Of a DNA stretch of 35,158 bases, positions 22,560 through 29,823 are shown one piece after another (the stretch's first letter is position 1; the number at the start of each line of letters is the position of its first letter). The position numbers were made by a program, and so were the translations under genes. The stretch is from a virus. Where the stretch lies: IMG/VR virus record IMGVR_UViG_3300000176_000003, positions 64,001 to 99,158 of that record. One strand, written 5' to 3'. Below the pieces are notes generated by a model, which saw only the letters and a program-made list of their open reading frames with translations, had not been told where the DNA came from and did not search any database.

Positions 22560-23555
22560 TCAGATTCGTATTTTTTTGCTTTTAATTGGGGTATTGGGAT
22601 TTGATTTTTTCCATTCTAAATACTTTTTATATTCTTCTTTAGTCAGTTTCATTACTTTAACTATTGGACTACCGTCTTTCAGATCATTTAATGGCTTAGT
22701 TGGAAGGGTAATTTCGGCGCAAAGATTTGATTGGCGAATTGGTGCGACTTCAGATAAAAATGAACCGTGATCATTACAATGATCCACATTCATTAGATAT
22801 ACACGTCCAGTATCCTTCCGTTCTTGAACAAATGATGAGAACATGTCAATTGCGGGTACTTGCTTTTTTCGCAGCTTTGGGTTGCGTTCTGCGCGCTCAT
22901 ATAATTCTCTAAATTTATTTGAGTCTACAAAGAATGCTTCATAGAGTTCTGGTACGTCATGGGGACTAAAGAGTGTGATATTTCCACCATTAATAAGTCG
23001 CTCATACATCACCTTATTGAATTGTACACCATAATCTAGATGTCGAATCCGGTTATCTTCAGTACCTTTATTATTTTTTAGGACTAAAAGTTCCTCCGCT
23101 TCCAAGTGCCAGATTGGGTAATATAATGTAGCCGCTCCTCCACGGACCCCCCCTTGAGAATTGTGAGTAAGAACCATTTCTGATTCTGGAGAATTTGCAG
23201 CAAAAAAAGTGTGTGTGTCTTCTACAGTAATATCAATATAATTAATTGAAGTATTTCCTTTAGATACACTAATAATTTTAGTATGATTATTATCTGTTAA
23301 GATTTTATCAGAAAAAAGTAAATTATCTGGCAATACTGTAAATTGCATATTGTCTTTTTCAATCATTATTGGGTGATTTTTTGAACAATTTAATTCAGTT
23401 TTATTGTCAAAAATAAGAGTTCTTTGATCATCTATGCAAACTTCAGTTTCCCAAATGTCAGTTACAGTTTTAAAAACAACATTTTTGTTGGCATCTAAAG
23501 TTTTAATTTTCATACCAACTACCAAATCTTTTAGTTGAATTTTTTTAGTTTTCAA
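22560..23555 (-). CDS. nrdA: Ribonucleotide reductase large subunit, middle piece (IntC + NrdA-b)
   Basis: Residues 1-132 are a split-intein C-half ending LTHN. The extein SQGGVRGGAATLYYPIWHLE continues NrdA exactly where NrdA-a stops (E. coli KSC|SQGGVRGGAAT). It includes NVDHCNDHG and the active-site strand RQSNLCAEITLPTKPLND with the catalytic thiyl Cys (Cys279, E. coli C439) and Glu281 (E441). After NDLKD the sequence leaves the family and ends with a ~38-residue tail (TKEEYKKYLEWKKSNPNTP and on), unrelated to NrdA. So the catalytic Cys is here while Cys462-equivalent is on NrdA-c. Its start overlaps the GIY-YIG gene stop by 11 nt. Confidence 0.92.
   Translation of the reverse strand: MKTKKIQLKDLVVGMKIKTLDANKNVVFKTVTDIWETEVCIDDQRTLIFDNKTELNCSKNHPIMIEKDNMQFTVLPDNLLFSDKILTDNNHTKIISVSKGNTSINYIDITVEDTHTFFAANSPESEMVLTHNSQGGVRGGAATLYYPIWHLEAEELLVLKNNKGTEDNRIRHLDYGVQFNKVMYERLINGGNITLFSPHDVPELYEAFFVDSNKFRELYERAERNPKLRKKQVPAIDMFSSFVQERKDTGRVYLMNVDHCNDHGSFLSEVAPIRQSNLCAEITLPTKPLNDLKDGSPIVKVMKLTKEEYKKYLEWKKSNPNTPIKSKKIRI
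23160..23555 (-). other. NrdA split intein, C-terminal half (IntC, 132 aa)
   Basis: KIQLKDLVVGMKIKTLD is the usual intein segment that follows block A, which shows the split is only a few residues into the intein. Block B is LNCSKNHPIM; block F is YIDITVEDTHTFFAAN; block G is VLTHN before Ser+1 (SQGG). Complete as an IntC. Confidence 0.88.
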
Positions 23556-24378
23556 TTTTATATTCCTTGATTTGCGGCTTATCCCAATTATGATATTGTA
23601 TCATATGTTTACTAAAATTACCAAGATTATATTTTTTATTGTTATTACAATCAAAAGGACAAGCTCTATATTTATTTTTATCATTCATCGCACAATCAAC
23701 ACCATACTTTTCTATGTTTGTTTTTTTGCTTTTAAAATTTCTGTCTGTCCAATCTTTTTCTTCCATAACTTTTTTATGTGTTTCTTTTGTTTTTTTATCA
23801 AACATCATATTTGTTACCCCATGTTTATCAAACATAACTTCTGATAATTTTTTTGGGTTTTTAAATGGGTTGTCTGTACCATATATTGTTTCTATAGAAT
23901 TTTGTCTTGGAGTTTTTACTATATCTAAATCTAATGTATGGTGTTTTCCATATTTTTTTATATTTGTTTTATATATTTTATCTTTTATTATTTTTGATCC
24001 TGATCCCCTTGAACCATATTTTTCTATTAATTTTGTATTTACTTTTTCTTGCACTTTATCAAATTCAAAAGGAAATGGTCCTTCTATATTTAATGGAACC
24101 ATATTATTATTCCATCTATTTAAATATTTTTTATTGTTTGGTATGTTTAATTTTTTAAGAACTTTGGTTTCCCATAATAATGCTGAATTCTTATCTTTAA
24201 AAACTTTTCTAATTTCTATTAGATTTGGTTCTCCATGTTTTTCAATAAACAATTTTACATATTTTGAAGATGACATATAGGTACTGCCAATGTCTTCTAA
24301 TTTTGCTTTTTTTGAATACCTAACTCCATAATAATATTTGTCTTGTTGTGTCCATCCTAGTAAATAAGTATAATACAT
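23545..24378 (-). CDS. GIY-YIG homing endonuclease between nrdA intein halves
   Basis: 277 residues, apparently intact. The N-terminus MYYTYLLGWTQQDKYYYGVR is a GIY-YIG module (YLL / YYGVR), with the catalytic Glu in SALLWETKVLKK. The C-terminal half has repeated KYG-type DNA-binding motifs (IKKYGKHHTLD, IYGTDNPFKN, KHGVTNMMFD, KYGVDCAMN) and a zinc-finger-like CPFDCNNNKKYNLGNFSKHM. It has its own late promoter (24397-24404) and AAAGGAG. It likely drives homing of the split intein into nrdA. Very AT-rich, TTA/ATT-rich codons unlike nrdA. Confidence 0.87.
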   Translation of the reverse strand: MYYTYLLGWTQQDKYYYGVRYSKKAKLEDIGSTYMSSSKYVKLFIEKHGEPNLIEIRKVFKDKNSALLWETKVLKKLNIPNNKKYLNRWNNNMVPLNIEGPFPFEFDKVQEKVNTKLIEKYGSRGSGSKIIKDKIYKTNIKKYGKHHTLDLDIVKTPRQNSIETIYGTDNPFKNPKKLSEVMFDKHGVTNMMFDKKTKETHKKVMEEKDWTDRNFKSKKTNIEKYGVDCAMNDKNKYRACPFDCNNNKKYNLGNFSKHMIQYHNWDKPQIKEYKIEN

Positions 24379-24396
24379 ATTTTTCTCCTTTATACT

Positions 24397-24404
24397 TATT
24401 TATA
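24397..24404 (-). promoter_or_regulatory. T4-type late promoter of the nrdA GIY-YIG gene
   Basis: Exact TATAAATA on the minus strand 19 bases before the ATG, then ATAAAGGAGA as ribosome binding site. Late expression of homing endonucleases is known from T4 (I-TevI). Confidence 0.8.
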
Positions 24405-24427
24405 GTTTTCTCTAACGCCACCCTGGC

Positions 24428-25333
24428 TTATTCCTCAATAACTTCGACCCAGGTTTCTGGAGTAAGACAACACGATTTAACAGCACTTTGAAAATGTTTA
24501 TAAAAAGGTATAACTCCAGTATGACTAGCGTCACCATTACGAATGGGACTGCCAATAGCCCTAATACGACCAGCACCAATACCAATCCCAGCCTTTTGAC
24601 TAACATACTTAACGACTGCTGCAGATGTTGCATTGATGGAATCGAGTGAGTCATCAGTTTCGATAAGGACACATGAGCTAAACTGCCTTTGAGGCGTGCG
24701 AACTCCAGCCATAATAGGAGTAGGAAGGCTAATATCAAAAGTGCTAATGGCATCATAAAATTCCTTTACCCATTTAAACCGATCTGTTGTGTATTTTGAA
24801 AATAGAGTCATTGCGATAAGAATGAATGACATTTGTGGTGTTTCATAGAACTTGCCCGTTACGCGGTTCTTAACAAGATACTTACCGCGAAGTTGTTCCA
24901 TTGCCGCATAAGTCAGCAATTCGTCCCGAGAATGATCAATCAATGTGTCAGCAAACTTCCATTCGTCTGCAGTATATGCATCGAGTAGCTGACGATCATA
25001 ATAACCTTCCTTTACTACATGTACGACATGAGTATATAGATTATCAGGAGTAAACCTACCATAAACTTCCTTACGAAGATTATAATTGATTAGGCGTCCC
25101 GCAACATATTGATAGTTTGGATGTTCTTCAGAAATCAATTCGGCAGTAGCCTTAATTAGAGTTTCTTGAATATCGGTTGACTTAATATTATTATAAAACT
25201 GAATCTGTGATTTAATTTCAATTTCAGATACAGATACTCCAGATAGACCTTCACATGCTTGTTCAACTACCTTATGGAACTTGTTTAGATTTAACGGTTC
25301 TTTTGTTCCGTTGCGCTTAGTTACATTAATCAT
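24428..25333 (-). CDS. nrdA: Ribonucleotide reductase large subunit, N-terminal piece (NrdA-a + IntN)
   Basis: Residues 1-95 form the ATP cone (MINVTKRNGTKEPLNLNKFH; YVAGRLINYNLRKEVYG), the allosteric activity site. FSSCVLIETDDSLDSINATS includes Cys221, equivalent to E. coli Cys225 of the active-site pair. KAGIGIGAGRIRAIGSPIRN is the specificity-site region. The extein ends FYKHFQSAVKSC (288), then a 13-residue intein start CLTPETWVEVIEE and a stop. Trans-splicing with the piece at 22560-23555 would give KSC-SQGG as in E. coli. The ATG overlaps the thyX stop by 4 nt (ATGA). Confidence 0.94.
   Translation of the reverse strand: MINVTKRNGTKEPLNLNKFHKVVEQACEGLSGVSVSEIEIKSQIQFYNNIKSTDIQETLIKATAELISEEHPNYQYVAGRLINYNLRKEVYGRFTPDNLYTHVVHVVKEGYYDRQLLDAYTADEWKFADTLIDHSRDELLTYAAMEQLRGKYLVKNRVTGKFYETPQMSFILIAMTLFSKYTTDRFKWVKEFYDAISTFDISLPTPIMAGVRTPQRQFSSCVLIETDDSLDSINATSAAVVKYVSQKAGIGIGAGRIRAIGSPIRNGDASHTGVIPFYKHFQSAVKSCCLTPETWVEVIEE
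24431..24469 (-). other. NrdA split intein, N-terminal half (IntN, 13 aa)
   Basis: CLTPETWVEVIEE matches block A (C-L-x-P/D-x-T-x-V) and stops directly. It is followed by GIY-YIG regulatory DNA and gene. One of the shortest IntN I can think of. Confidence 0.8.
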
Positions 25334-26004
25334 ACTTCATCCTTGGTGTTAAAATAATCTGTTAGTGCTGGGAAACTATTTAGGACTACTTCCTTACACT
25401 GTTCTGCAATACTGCGATGTTCTAGCTGAGTAGCCTTATCAGTACGAATTTCGATATAATGCACCCACGAACGAAGTGTGCCCGCCATATAAAGAGTAGA
25501 CCCGGTCATGCCCTCTGGTAGAATTGCGCGAGCCTGTTCCTTAGCAATACCCTTGTTAAGTGCCCACTCATATGTCTCTTGGATTTGTGCAAGTAAACTA
25601 GCTTGGCGCATACGAAAATCTTCCGCAAGACGACGAGATTTTTCATCATCACCCATAACAATTGAATTTTGACGATTCTTATTATCTTGTGTGCGGGCTT
25701 CCCGAAATTCAAAATTATCAGCTACCGCATATCGTTGAGAAAATTCTTGGAATGAAAATGACCGGTGACGCAGAATTTGACGAGCAATATCACGAGTAGT
25801 TTTAATTTCCATCGTAAGACTTACCATCTCCAATGGTGACCAATGGGCATTGTTAATAAGATACTTGACTAGCTTAGGGGCAGTTTCTGTATTCATTTGA
25901 TTAGCCGGATTAGATACTCGGGCAGCATATGCCACTAGATCGTTCGCATCCTTTACACCTTCAATTGTTGGTTGTGTAATACCAATTAGCTTCACATCAG
26001 ACAT
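25330..26004 (-). CDS. thyX: Flavin-dependent thymidylate synthase ThyX
   Basis: Makes dTMP from dUMP with methylene-tetrahydrofolate, FAD and NADPH. 224 residues from the ATG at 26004, which follows TTTGAGGTAAAA; the longer frame from 26040 overlaps the primase end. The ThyX signature RHRSFSFQEFSQRY (RHRx7SxR) lies at about 79-92, preceded by HWSPLEMVSLTMEIKTTRD. C-terminal LRSWVHYIEIRTDKATQLEH holds the conserved flavin/nucleotide-binding Arg and His. T4 uses ThyA (Td) instead, so this is a replacement seen in marine relatives. Sits between primase and nrdA. Confidence 0.96.
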   Translation of the reverse strand: MSDVKLIGITQPTIEGVKDANDLVAYAARVSNPANQMNTETAPKLVKYLINNAHWSPLEMVSLTMEIKTTRDIARQILRHRSFSFQEFSQRYAVADNFEFREARTQDNKNRQNSIVMGDDEKSRRLAEDFRMRQASLLAQIQETYEWALNKGIAKEQARAILPEGMTGSTLYMAGTLRSWVHYIEIRTDKATQLEHRSIAEQCKEVVLNSFPALTDYFNTKDEV

Positions 26005-26021
26005 TTTTACCTCAAACAATA

Positions 26022-27041
26022 TTATTGTGTTTTTTTCCACTCATTAAATTTTAATGTTGCAGTCATACCAGTATATATATGCGAATCAATAATGTCAACA
26101 ATTTGTTTCTGAGTCATCCCACCCAAAACCATATCATTAATATCCTTATATTTCATATCAGAAGGCCAAATACATACTCCATAACCACTATTGATAGCTT
26201 GTCGAATACGCTTCACAATATCAACATTTCTAGGCTCATTATCGTATACATATACAGCATTTTCGTTCAAAAACTCCTTATTATTCATATCTGCTCCAGC
26301 CATAGCAATAGCATTAGGAACAAACATTGAATCGATTGGACCTTCTAGAATATAATAACGCCTAGTTTGATCCACAGTATCCAGACCAAAAGTCTTCAAA
26401 CGATCTTCAAGCATGATGGTGATATACCGAGCTTTATCATTAGGATCAAAACTACGACCCTGATAACCAAACATGCGCCCATCCTTATCTAGGAATGGAA
26501 TGACAAGTCTTGGGGTACCTTTCTCTGGATTAAGCTTATTGGGGATCATCGTGTTGGTCCACTTAGCATAATTAGAACAATAGAATAGTTTAGAATGATA
26601 TTCATTAGGAATCATTCTATTCAACACATATTGTTTTGCGGGATGATCCCACTCAAGTTGGGAAATCTTCTTAAGTTTAAGAAGGGGTGATCCAACCTTT
26701 AGAAATTCTGGGTACTTAAAAACCTTTGGCTTTTCTACTTCAACTTTTTGTTTTTTATCATTGTCACCATAAGTTTCTAGAACATATTGCTTATAAAGCA
26801 CAGGATCTAGTTCTCGTAGGAATGAACTAATGTTCCTACTAGCGCCACAATTAAAGCACTTAAAGATAATTGAATCTTGTTTTTGAAAAAAGTTTCCCCT
26901 AGTTTTTGAAGAATCTTTCTTGCTATCTCCGCAAATAGGACATCTAAAATTTGCTATATAAGGATTATAGGACTTAATCTTAAATCGTTCTAACCTAGTG
27001 GAAACCAAATTGGCAAACTTGATATCTACCCAAGAGGACAT
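26022..27041 (-). CDS. 61: DNA primase, gp61-like
   Basis: Synthesises lagging-strand RNA primers with the gp41 helicase. 339 residues (T4 gp61 is 342). N-terminal zinc finger: FRCPICGDSKKDSS and FKCFNCGA. The catalytic TOPRIM-type region follows: VIPFLDKDGRMFGYQGRSFD, YYILEGPIDSMFVPNAIAMA (Glu), and VYVYDNEPRN (Asp). C-terminal DMVLGGMTQKQIVDIIDSHI. TAGGAGA precedes the ATG. It is the first gene behind the sigma70-like promoter at 27077-27104, heading the replication/nucleotide operon. Confidence 0.94.
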   Translation of the reverse strand: MSSWVDIKFANLVSTRLERFKIKSYNPYIANFRCPICGDSKKDSSKTRGNFFQKQDSIIFKCFNCGASRNISSFLRELDPVLYKQYVLETYGDNDKKQKVEVEKPKVFKYPEFLKVGSPLLKLKKISQLEWDHPAKQYVLNRMIPNEYHSKLFYCSNYAKWTNTMIPNKLNPEKGTPRLVIPFLDKDGRMFGYQGRSFDPNDKARYITIMLEDRLKTFGLDTVDQTRRYYILEGPIDSMFVPNAIAMAGADMNNKEFLNENAVYVYDNEPRNVDIVKRIRQAINSGYGVCIWPSDMKYKDINDMVLGGMTQKQIVDIIDSHIYTGMTATLKFNEWKKTQ

Positions 27042-27076
27042 TATAATCTCCTATAAATCATTAAACCTATATGAGG

Positions 27077-27104
27077 ATTATATATTATTTTTAAGGCGTG
27101 TAAA
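27077..27104 (-). promoter_or_regulatory. Sigma70-like promoter of the replication/nucleotide operon
   Basis: Minus strand TTTACA, 16-base spacer, perfect TATAAT, about 36 bases before the primase ATG. Likely read by host RNA polymerase early in infection. Confidence 0.65.
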
Positions 27105-27107
27105 GAA

Positions 27108-27536
27108 CTATTTTATCAAAACATGCGGCAGCACGGATTTTGAAGCGAGATATAGGTCTAAGATAAAGCCCAAAGCTATCGCACCTCCAACAACAAGAAG
27201 TCTCCAATTTTCAATTTTATTGGTCTTTTTTGTAATGGTGTTTAATTGATCACAAATTCTTTTTTCTATAGCTTCCATATCTTTTGTGATTTTGTCTTGC
27301 ATTTTTGTATGTTGTGTGGCAGCTTCTTCTCTACGCTTTTCTAATTCTACATAAATATCTCTTAGCGTAATTTCTTGTTGATTAATCTTAGTTTCATGTA
27401 CTGCGAGCAACTGTTTAATAGAATTAGACACATCTGTCAATTTTTCTATCGTCGTATCAAGTCGATCAAAAAGGCCCGTCATTTGAGATAACTGTTTCTC
27501 CAATACTGCAACACGAGTTTCTACATTTTCGGCCAT
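27108..27536 (-). CDS. Coiled-coil protein with C-terminal membrane anchor, lysis-cassette associated
   Basis: 142 residues. Residues 1-105 are charged heptads (VETRVAVLEKQLSQMTGLFD; LDTTIEKLTDVSNSIKQLL), then one transmembrane segment (LLVVGGAIALGFILDLYLAS) near the end. Resembles XhlA-type holin accessory proteins and other tail-anchored phage coiled coils, but no clear family match. Starts one base after the i-spanin stop, so it belongs to the lysis cassette. It could be an antiholin-like or membrane-attached accessory. Confidence 0.65.
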   Translation of the reverse strand: MAENVETRVAVLEKQLSQMTGLFDRLDTTIEKLTDVSNSIKQLLAVHETKINQQEITLRDIYVELEKRREEAATQHTKMQDKITKDMEAIEKRICDQLNTITKKTNKIENWRLLVVGGAIALGFILDLYLASKSVLPHVLIK

Positions 27537-27537
27537 G

Positions 27538-28077
27538 TTAAAATGCTCCTTTGACTTCTGGTTTTTTGGCGTTTAGTTTATCAACCGCTGTTTTATTTTC
27601 AGAAATCCAATTTTGTAGTGCAGTTAATTGGGTGGCGTTTTTGGTACAGATTGCGTAATTGTTGACGATGGTTGTAAGGGCTTCATTGTCTTTAATGCCT
27701 GAGGGGGTTGCATCAGAGCTTCTGGTGGCGTCGGCATCACCGTTTGTGGCACTAGTGTCGTGGAGATACACCCACCCATTAGAAAGCTCAAACTGATTAG
27801 GCACAGCGTTTTCTGCAACGTTAACATACTGTATTTCCTTTTCATGAATAGTATTTATTTTATCAACATATTTTACTACAACTTTATTACTAATGTTGGT
27901 ATTTATATCTTTGAGTGTCAATGCTTGCTTTTCAAAACCACCCATAAGATTAGCAATTTTTAGCTTATATGAAGTAGATGCTGCATCATAACCCTTTACA
28001 TAACAAAAGATGCTCGCTGATAATAGTAATACACCAATAATAGCAACTCTATAGGGTAGGGGTATCAAATTTAACAT
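27538..28077 (-). CDS. Rz-like i-spanin
   Basis: 179 residues. N-terminal single transmembrane segment (YRVAIIGVLLLSASIFCYVK, residues 9-28) with a short cytoplasmic start; the rest is periplasmic. Helical stem around 37-80 (GGFEKQALTLKDINTNISNK; VDKINTIHEKEIQYV), then the WVYLHDTSAT and NNYAICTKNATQLTALQNWI segments common in Rz-like spanins. It holds an out-of-frame lipoprotein ORF (27624-27827), the Rz1 arrangement. Together they would bridge and fuse inner and outer membranes at lysis. Confidence 0.8.
   Translation of the reverse strand: MLNLIPLPYRVAIIGVLLLSASIFCYVKGYDAASTSYKLKIANLMGGFEKQALTLKDINTNISNKVVVKYVDKINTIHEKEIQYVNVAENAVPNQFELSNGWVYLHDTSATNGDADATRSSDATPSGIKDNEALTTIVNNYAICTKNATQLTALQNWISENKTAVDKLNAKKPEVKGAF
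27624..27827 (-). CDS. Rz1-like o-spanin lipoprotein, embedded in the i-spanin gene
   Basis: 67 residues in the +1 frame of the i-spanin gene. Start taken at 27827 (MLTLQKTLCLISLSFLMGGC) because AAGGA lies eight bases upstream; a start at 27845 adds six residues. The first 20 residues are a lipoprotein signal ending in GGC (lipobox LMGGC, slightly non-standard at -3). The mature part is proline-rich (VPQTVMPTPPEALMQPPQAL), the hallmark of Rz1. The coincidence of lipobox, Pro-rich tail and location makes chance unlikely. Confidence 0.8.
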   Translation of the reverse strand: MLTLQKTLCLISLSFLMGGCISTTLVPQTVMPTPPEALMQPPQALKTMKPLQPSSTITQSVPKTPPN

Positions 28078-28088
28078 TGAGAACTATC

Positions 28089-28316
28089 CTAAGTTTTTGG
28101 TGCGAATTTTTCAGCGCCAGTAATACCCAAACCAGAAATGATTATATACATAATAGAATGTATGATTTCTGAATCAATAACTGCCTTGTAAAATACGTGC
28201 GCAAAAAACCCTACAGCATATAGTATTACGAAAAATAGCGTAAACCATCTTTTTGATGATGGAGTTCCCTCACAATCATTCATAATACCTTTTAGATAAT
28301 TTAATACTCCATTCAT
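28089..28316 (-). CDS. Holin-like two-transmembrane protein
   Basis: 75 residues. Two hydrophobic helices: WFTLFFVILYAVGFFAHVFY (about 24-43) and IIHSIMYIIISGLGITGAEK (about 51-66), separated by a short loop, with a charged N-terminus containing GTPSSKRW and a C-terminal KFAPKT. Small size, two membrane segments and location between endolysin and spanins indicate a class II holin. T4 holin (gpt) is unrelated. No signal peptide. Confidence 0.78.
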   Translation of the reverse strand: MNGVLNYLKGIMNDCEGTPSSKRWFTLFFVILYAVGFFAHVFYKAVIDSEIIHSIMYIIISGLGITGAEKFAPKT

Positions 28317-28328
28317 ACCAATTCCCCT

Positions 28329-28946
28329 CTATGATCCAAGCAATACTATATATTTATGAGTTAACGTTTCTCTATCAACAAGACCAAGGGTACCACCATT
28401 AATTTTTTGAGTTACTTGAGTAATTGTTATATTGTCTGTACCACGATCACAAATTGACCAAATATGATTTTTATCAAAAAACCATAAAGCAGAATCAAAG
28501 GCAAATTCGTCGGCTATTAAATCTGGATTACTCATGATATCTTGGCGATTGCAATAATTAGCAAACTCTTGATACATATCTTTTCCGGTTAATTGGATAG
28601 CACCGCGCCCTCGATATTTGTATCCATCACCAGAATTTTCATCACCATTACCCATACGATTAGCATAAACTTTATTTGCAATTTTTTCTGGGTCGTATTC
28701 ATAAGAAAGAGCTAAACTATGAGTCGGATAATATTTCTTGAATATATCACATAAAGCATCGGCGGAATAATTTAGATTTTCTGAAAAACTTTTAAACCCA
28801 CCAGTTTCATGATATGTTTGCGCAAAGAAATGTGCTGCTCTATTATTAGAAAGTTTATAGAAAGCAGCAGCAGCCTTAAGCGTATTGGAACCCCATACAC
28901 CATCCGCAGTAATACCAATTTTTCTTTGTAAATCAGCAATATTCAT
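28329..28946 (-). CDS. Endolysin, GH19 chitinase/lysozyme family
   Basis: 205 residues; cleaves peptidoglycan glycan strands. AQTYHETGGFKSFSENLNYS carries the catalytic Glu (Glu47 in HETGG) and YKYRGRGAIQLTGKDMYQEF is the second signature of family 19. IWSICDRGTDNITITQVTQK and INGGTLGLVDRE complete the fold. The first 30 residues (LQRKIGITADGVWGSNTLKA) resemble a short peptidoglycan-binding repeat merging into the domain. No signal peptide, so it depends on the holin. Differs from T4 lysozyme e. Shine-Dalgarno is weak. Confidence 0.93.
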   Translation of the reverse strand: MNIADLQRKIGITADGVWGSNTLKAAAAFYKLSNNRAAHFFAQTYHETGGFKSFSENLNYSADALCDIFKKYYPTHSLALSYEYDPEKIANKVYANRMGNGDENSGDGYKYRGRGAIQLTGKDMYQEFANYCNRQDIMSNPDLIADEFAFDSALWFFDKNHIWSICDRGTDNITITQVTQKINGGTLGLVDRETLTHKYIVLLGS

Positions 28947-28956
28947 TCTGAGTAAA

Positions 28957-29169
28957 CTATTTTATATTAATACTGCCAGAAACTCTTCTAAATTGTTTAT
29001 TGGCATCTTTGACATAATTTGCTTCGTCTTTAGCACCCTGCTTTTGATATGTGCCCTGAAGTTTCTTTGCTACTGGAACGGTTTTATCTAAATTGTCACC
29101 AGCACCAGAAACCCCAGATGTTGCTGTAGCTGGAGCACCATCTTCCATAAAAAGTTTGAAATTGATCAT
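28957..29169 (-). CDS. Small hypothetical protein
   Basis: 70 residues: MINFKLFMEDGAPATATSGV, a Gly/Ala-rich stretch, then a basic helix-like end (KDEANYVKDANKQFRRVSGS). The start is joined to the upstream stop as TAATG or similar 1-nt overlap. The MINFKLFME and Ala/Thr/Gly pattern is common among small virion proteins of T4-like marine phages, but I cannot assign a function. Confidence 0.65.
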   Translation of the reverse strand: MINFKLFMEDGAPATATSGVSGAGDNLDKTVPVAKKLQGTYQKQGAKDEANYVKDANKQFRRVSGSINIK

Positions 29170-29561
29170 TAGATGTTCCTTAATGCGTCTTCTATATTTT
29201 TGTCAGATATAATTTCTTTATTTGATATATTTTTTGGGATAAATCCAATATTATTTATAAAACTTGGCATGTAACCAAGAAATTCTAAGAAAGGTTTTAA
29301 ATATTCATAAAATTCGGGAAGTTTAAAAAAAAGTATTCGGCCGGCGTGAACTGGGCCGAATACATTACATAAAACTACAATATGATTTAATATAAGACGC
29401 TCTTTAAGTTCTCCAGTTTCCTGATACTTATTAAATAGCCTTTTAATATATTTAATACGCTTTAAGTCATCATAAAATTCCAGAGTATCAAAACACTGGG
29501 GGTTATCATAATACTTGGCGCAATATAATAAAAAATTCGTTTCATCAAGTTTTTCAAACAT
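29169..29561 (-). CDS. Conserved hypothetical protein of T4-like marine phages
   Basis: 130 residues. DETNFLLYCAKYYDNPQCFD, LEFYDDLKRIKYIKRLFNKY and ELKERLILNHIVVLCNVFGP form a pattern I recall from many cyanophage and pelagiphage genomes near baseplate or neck genes, without known function. Helical, with no transmembrane segment. Flanked by virion-type genes, so a structural or assembly role is likely. Confidence 0.75.
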   Translation of the reverse strand: MFEKLDETNFLLYCAKYYDNPQCFDTLEFYDDLKRIKYIKRLFNKYQETGELKERLILNHIVVLCNVFGPVHAGRILFFKLPEFYEYLKPFLEFLGYMPSFINNIGFIPKNISNKEIISDKNIEDALRNI

Positions 29562-29563
29562 TA

Positions 29564-29821
29564 TTAAGTCAATCTAATTTGTATCGTCCCGGCAGAAGTG
29601 TAGTATAACGATTTAATTGCTACGTTAGCGGTACTGGCGGCGGCATCATTAGCATAAGGGCCTGGAATAGCTCCACCGACACCGCGCACTAAAGATAAAA
29701 AAGACACAGAATTAGATGTTGGTGTACCAGATAAGTTTCTGGTTACCACAAACAGATCCGTATTTGATAACGAATTTGTTGATGGTAACGCAGAAACTTT
29801 AATGTCAGTATTTACAGTCAT
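29564..29821 (-). CDS. Small probable virion protein
   Basis: 85 residues. KVSALPSTNSLSNTDLFVVT is a motif typical of phage tail fibre and neck-associated proteins (xSALPxxxxLxxxDxFxxV). The C-terminus LYYTSAGTIQIRLT is beta-like. Two bases after the upstream gene stop; probably co-expressed with it. Exact location in the particle is unknown. Confidence 0.68.
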   Translation of the reverse strand: MTVNTDIKVSALPSTNSLSNTDLFVVTRNLSGTPTSNSVSFLSLVRGVGGAIPGPYANDAAASTANVAIKSLYYTSAGTIQIRLT

Positions 29822-29823
29822 AA

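Noticed and set aside
21941-22562. Intein at the second nrdA break
   Set aside because: No Cys/Ser block A start at the end of NrdA-b and no His-Asn before NrdA-c; it is an endonuclease-type insertion.
23639-24280. Long plus-strand frame of 213 residues, hydrophobic
   Set aside because: Antisense to the GIY-YIG gene; Phe/Leu-rich only because that gene is A-rich. No ribosome binding site and no domain.
23157-24469. Group I intron in nrdA
   Set aside because: The exon edges show intein blocks (CLTPET and LTHN) coded in frame with the exteins, so splicing is at the protein level. I saw no intron core elements.
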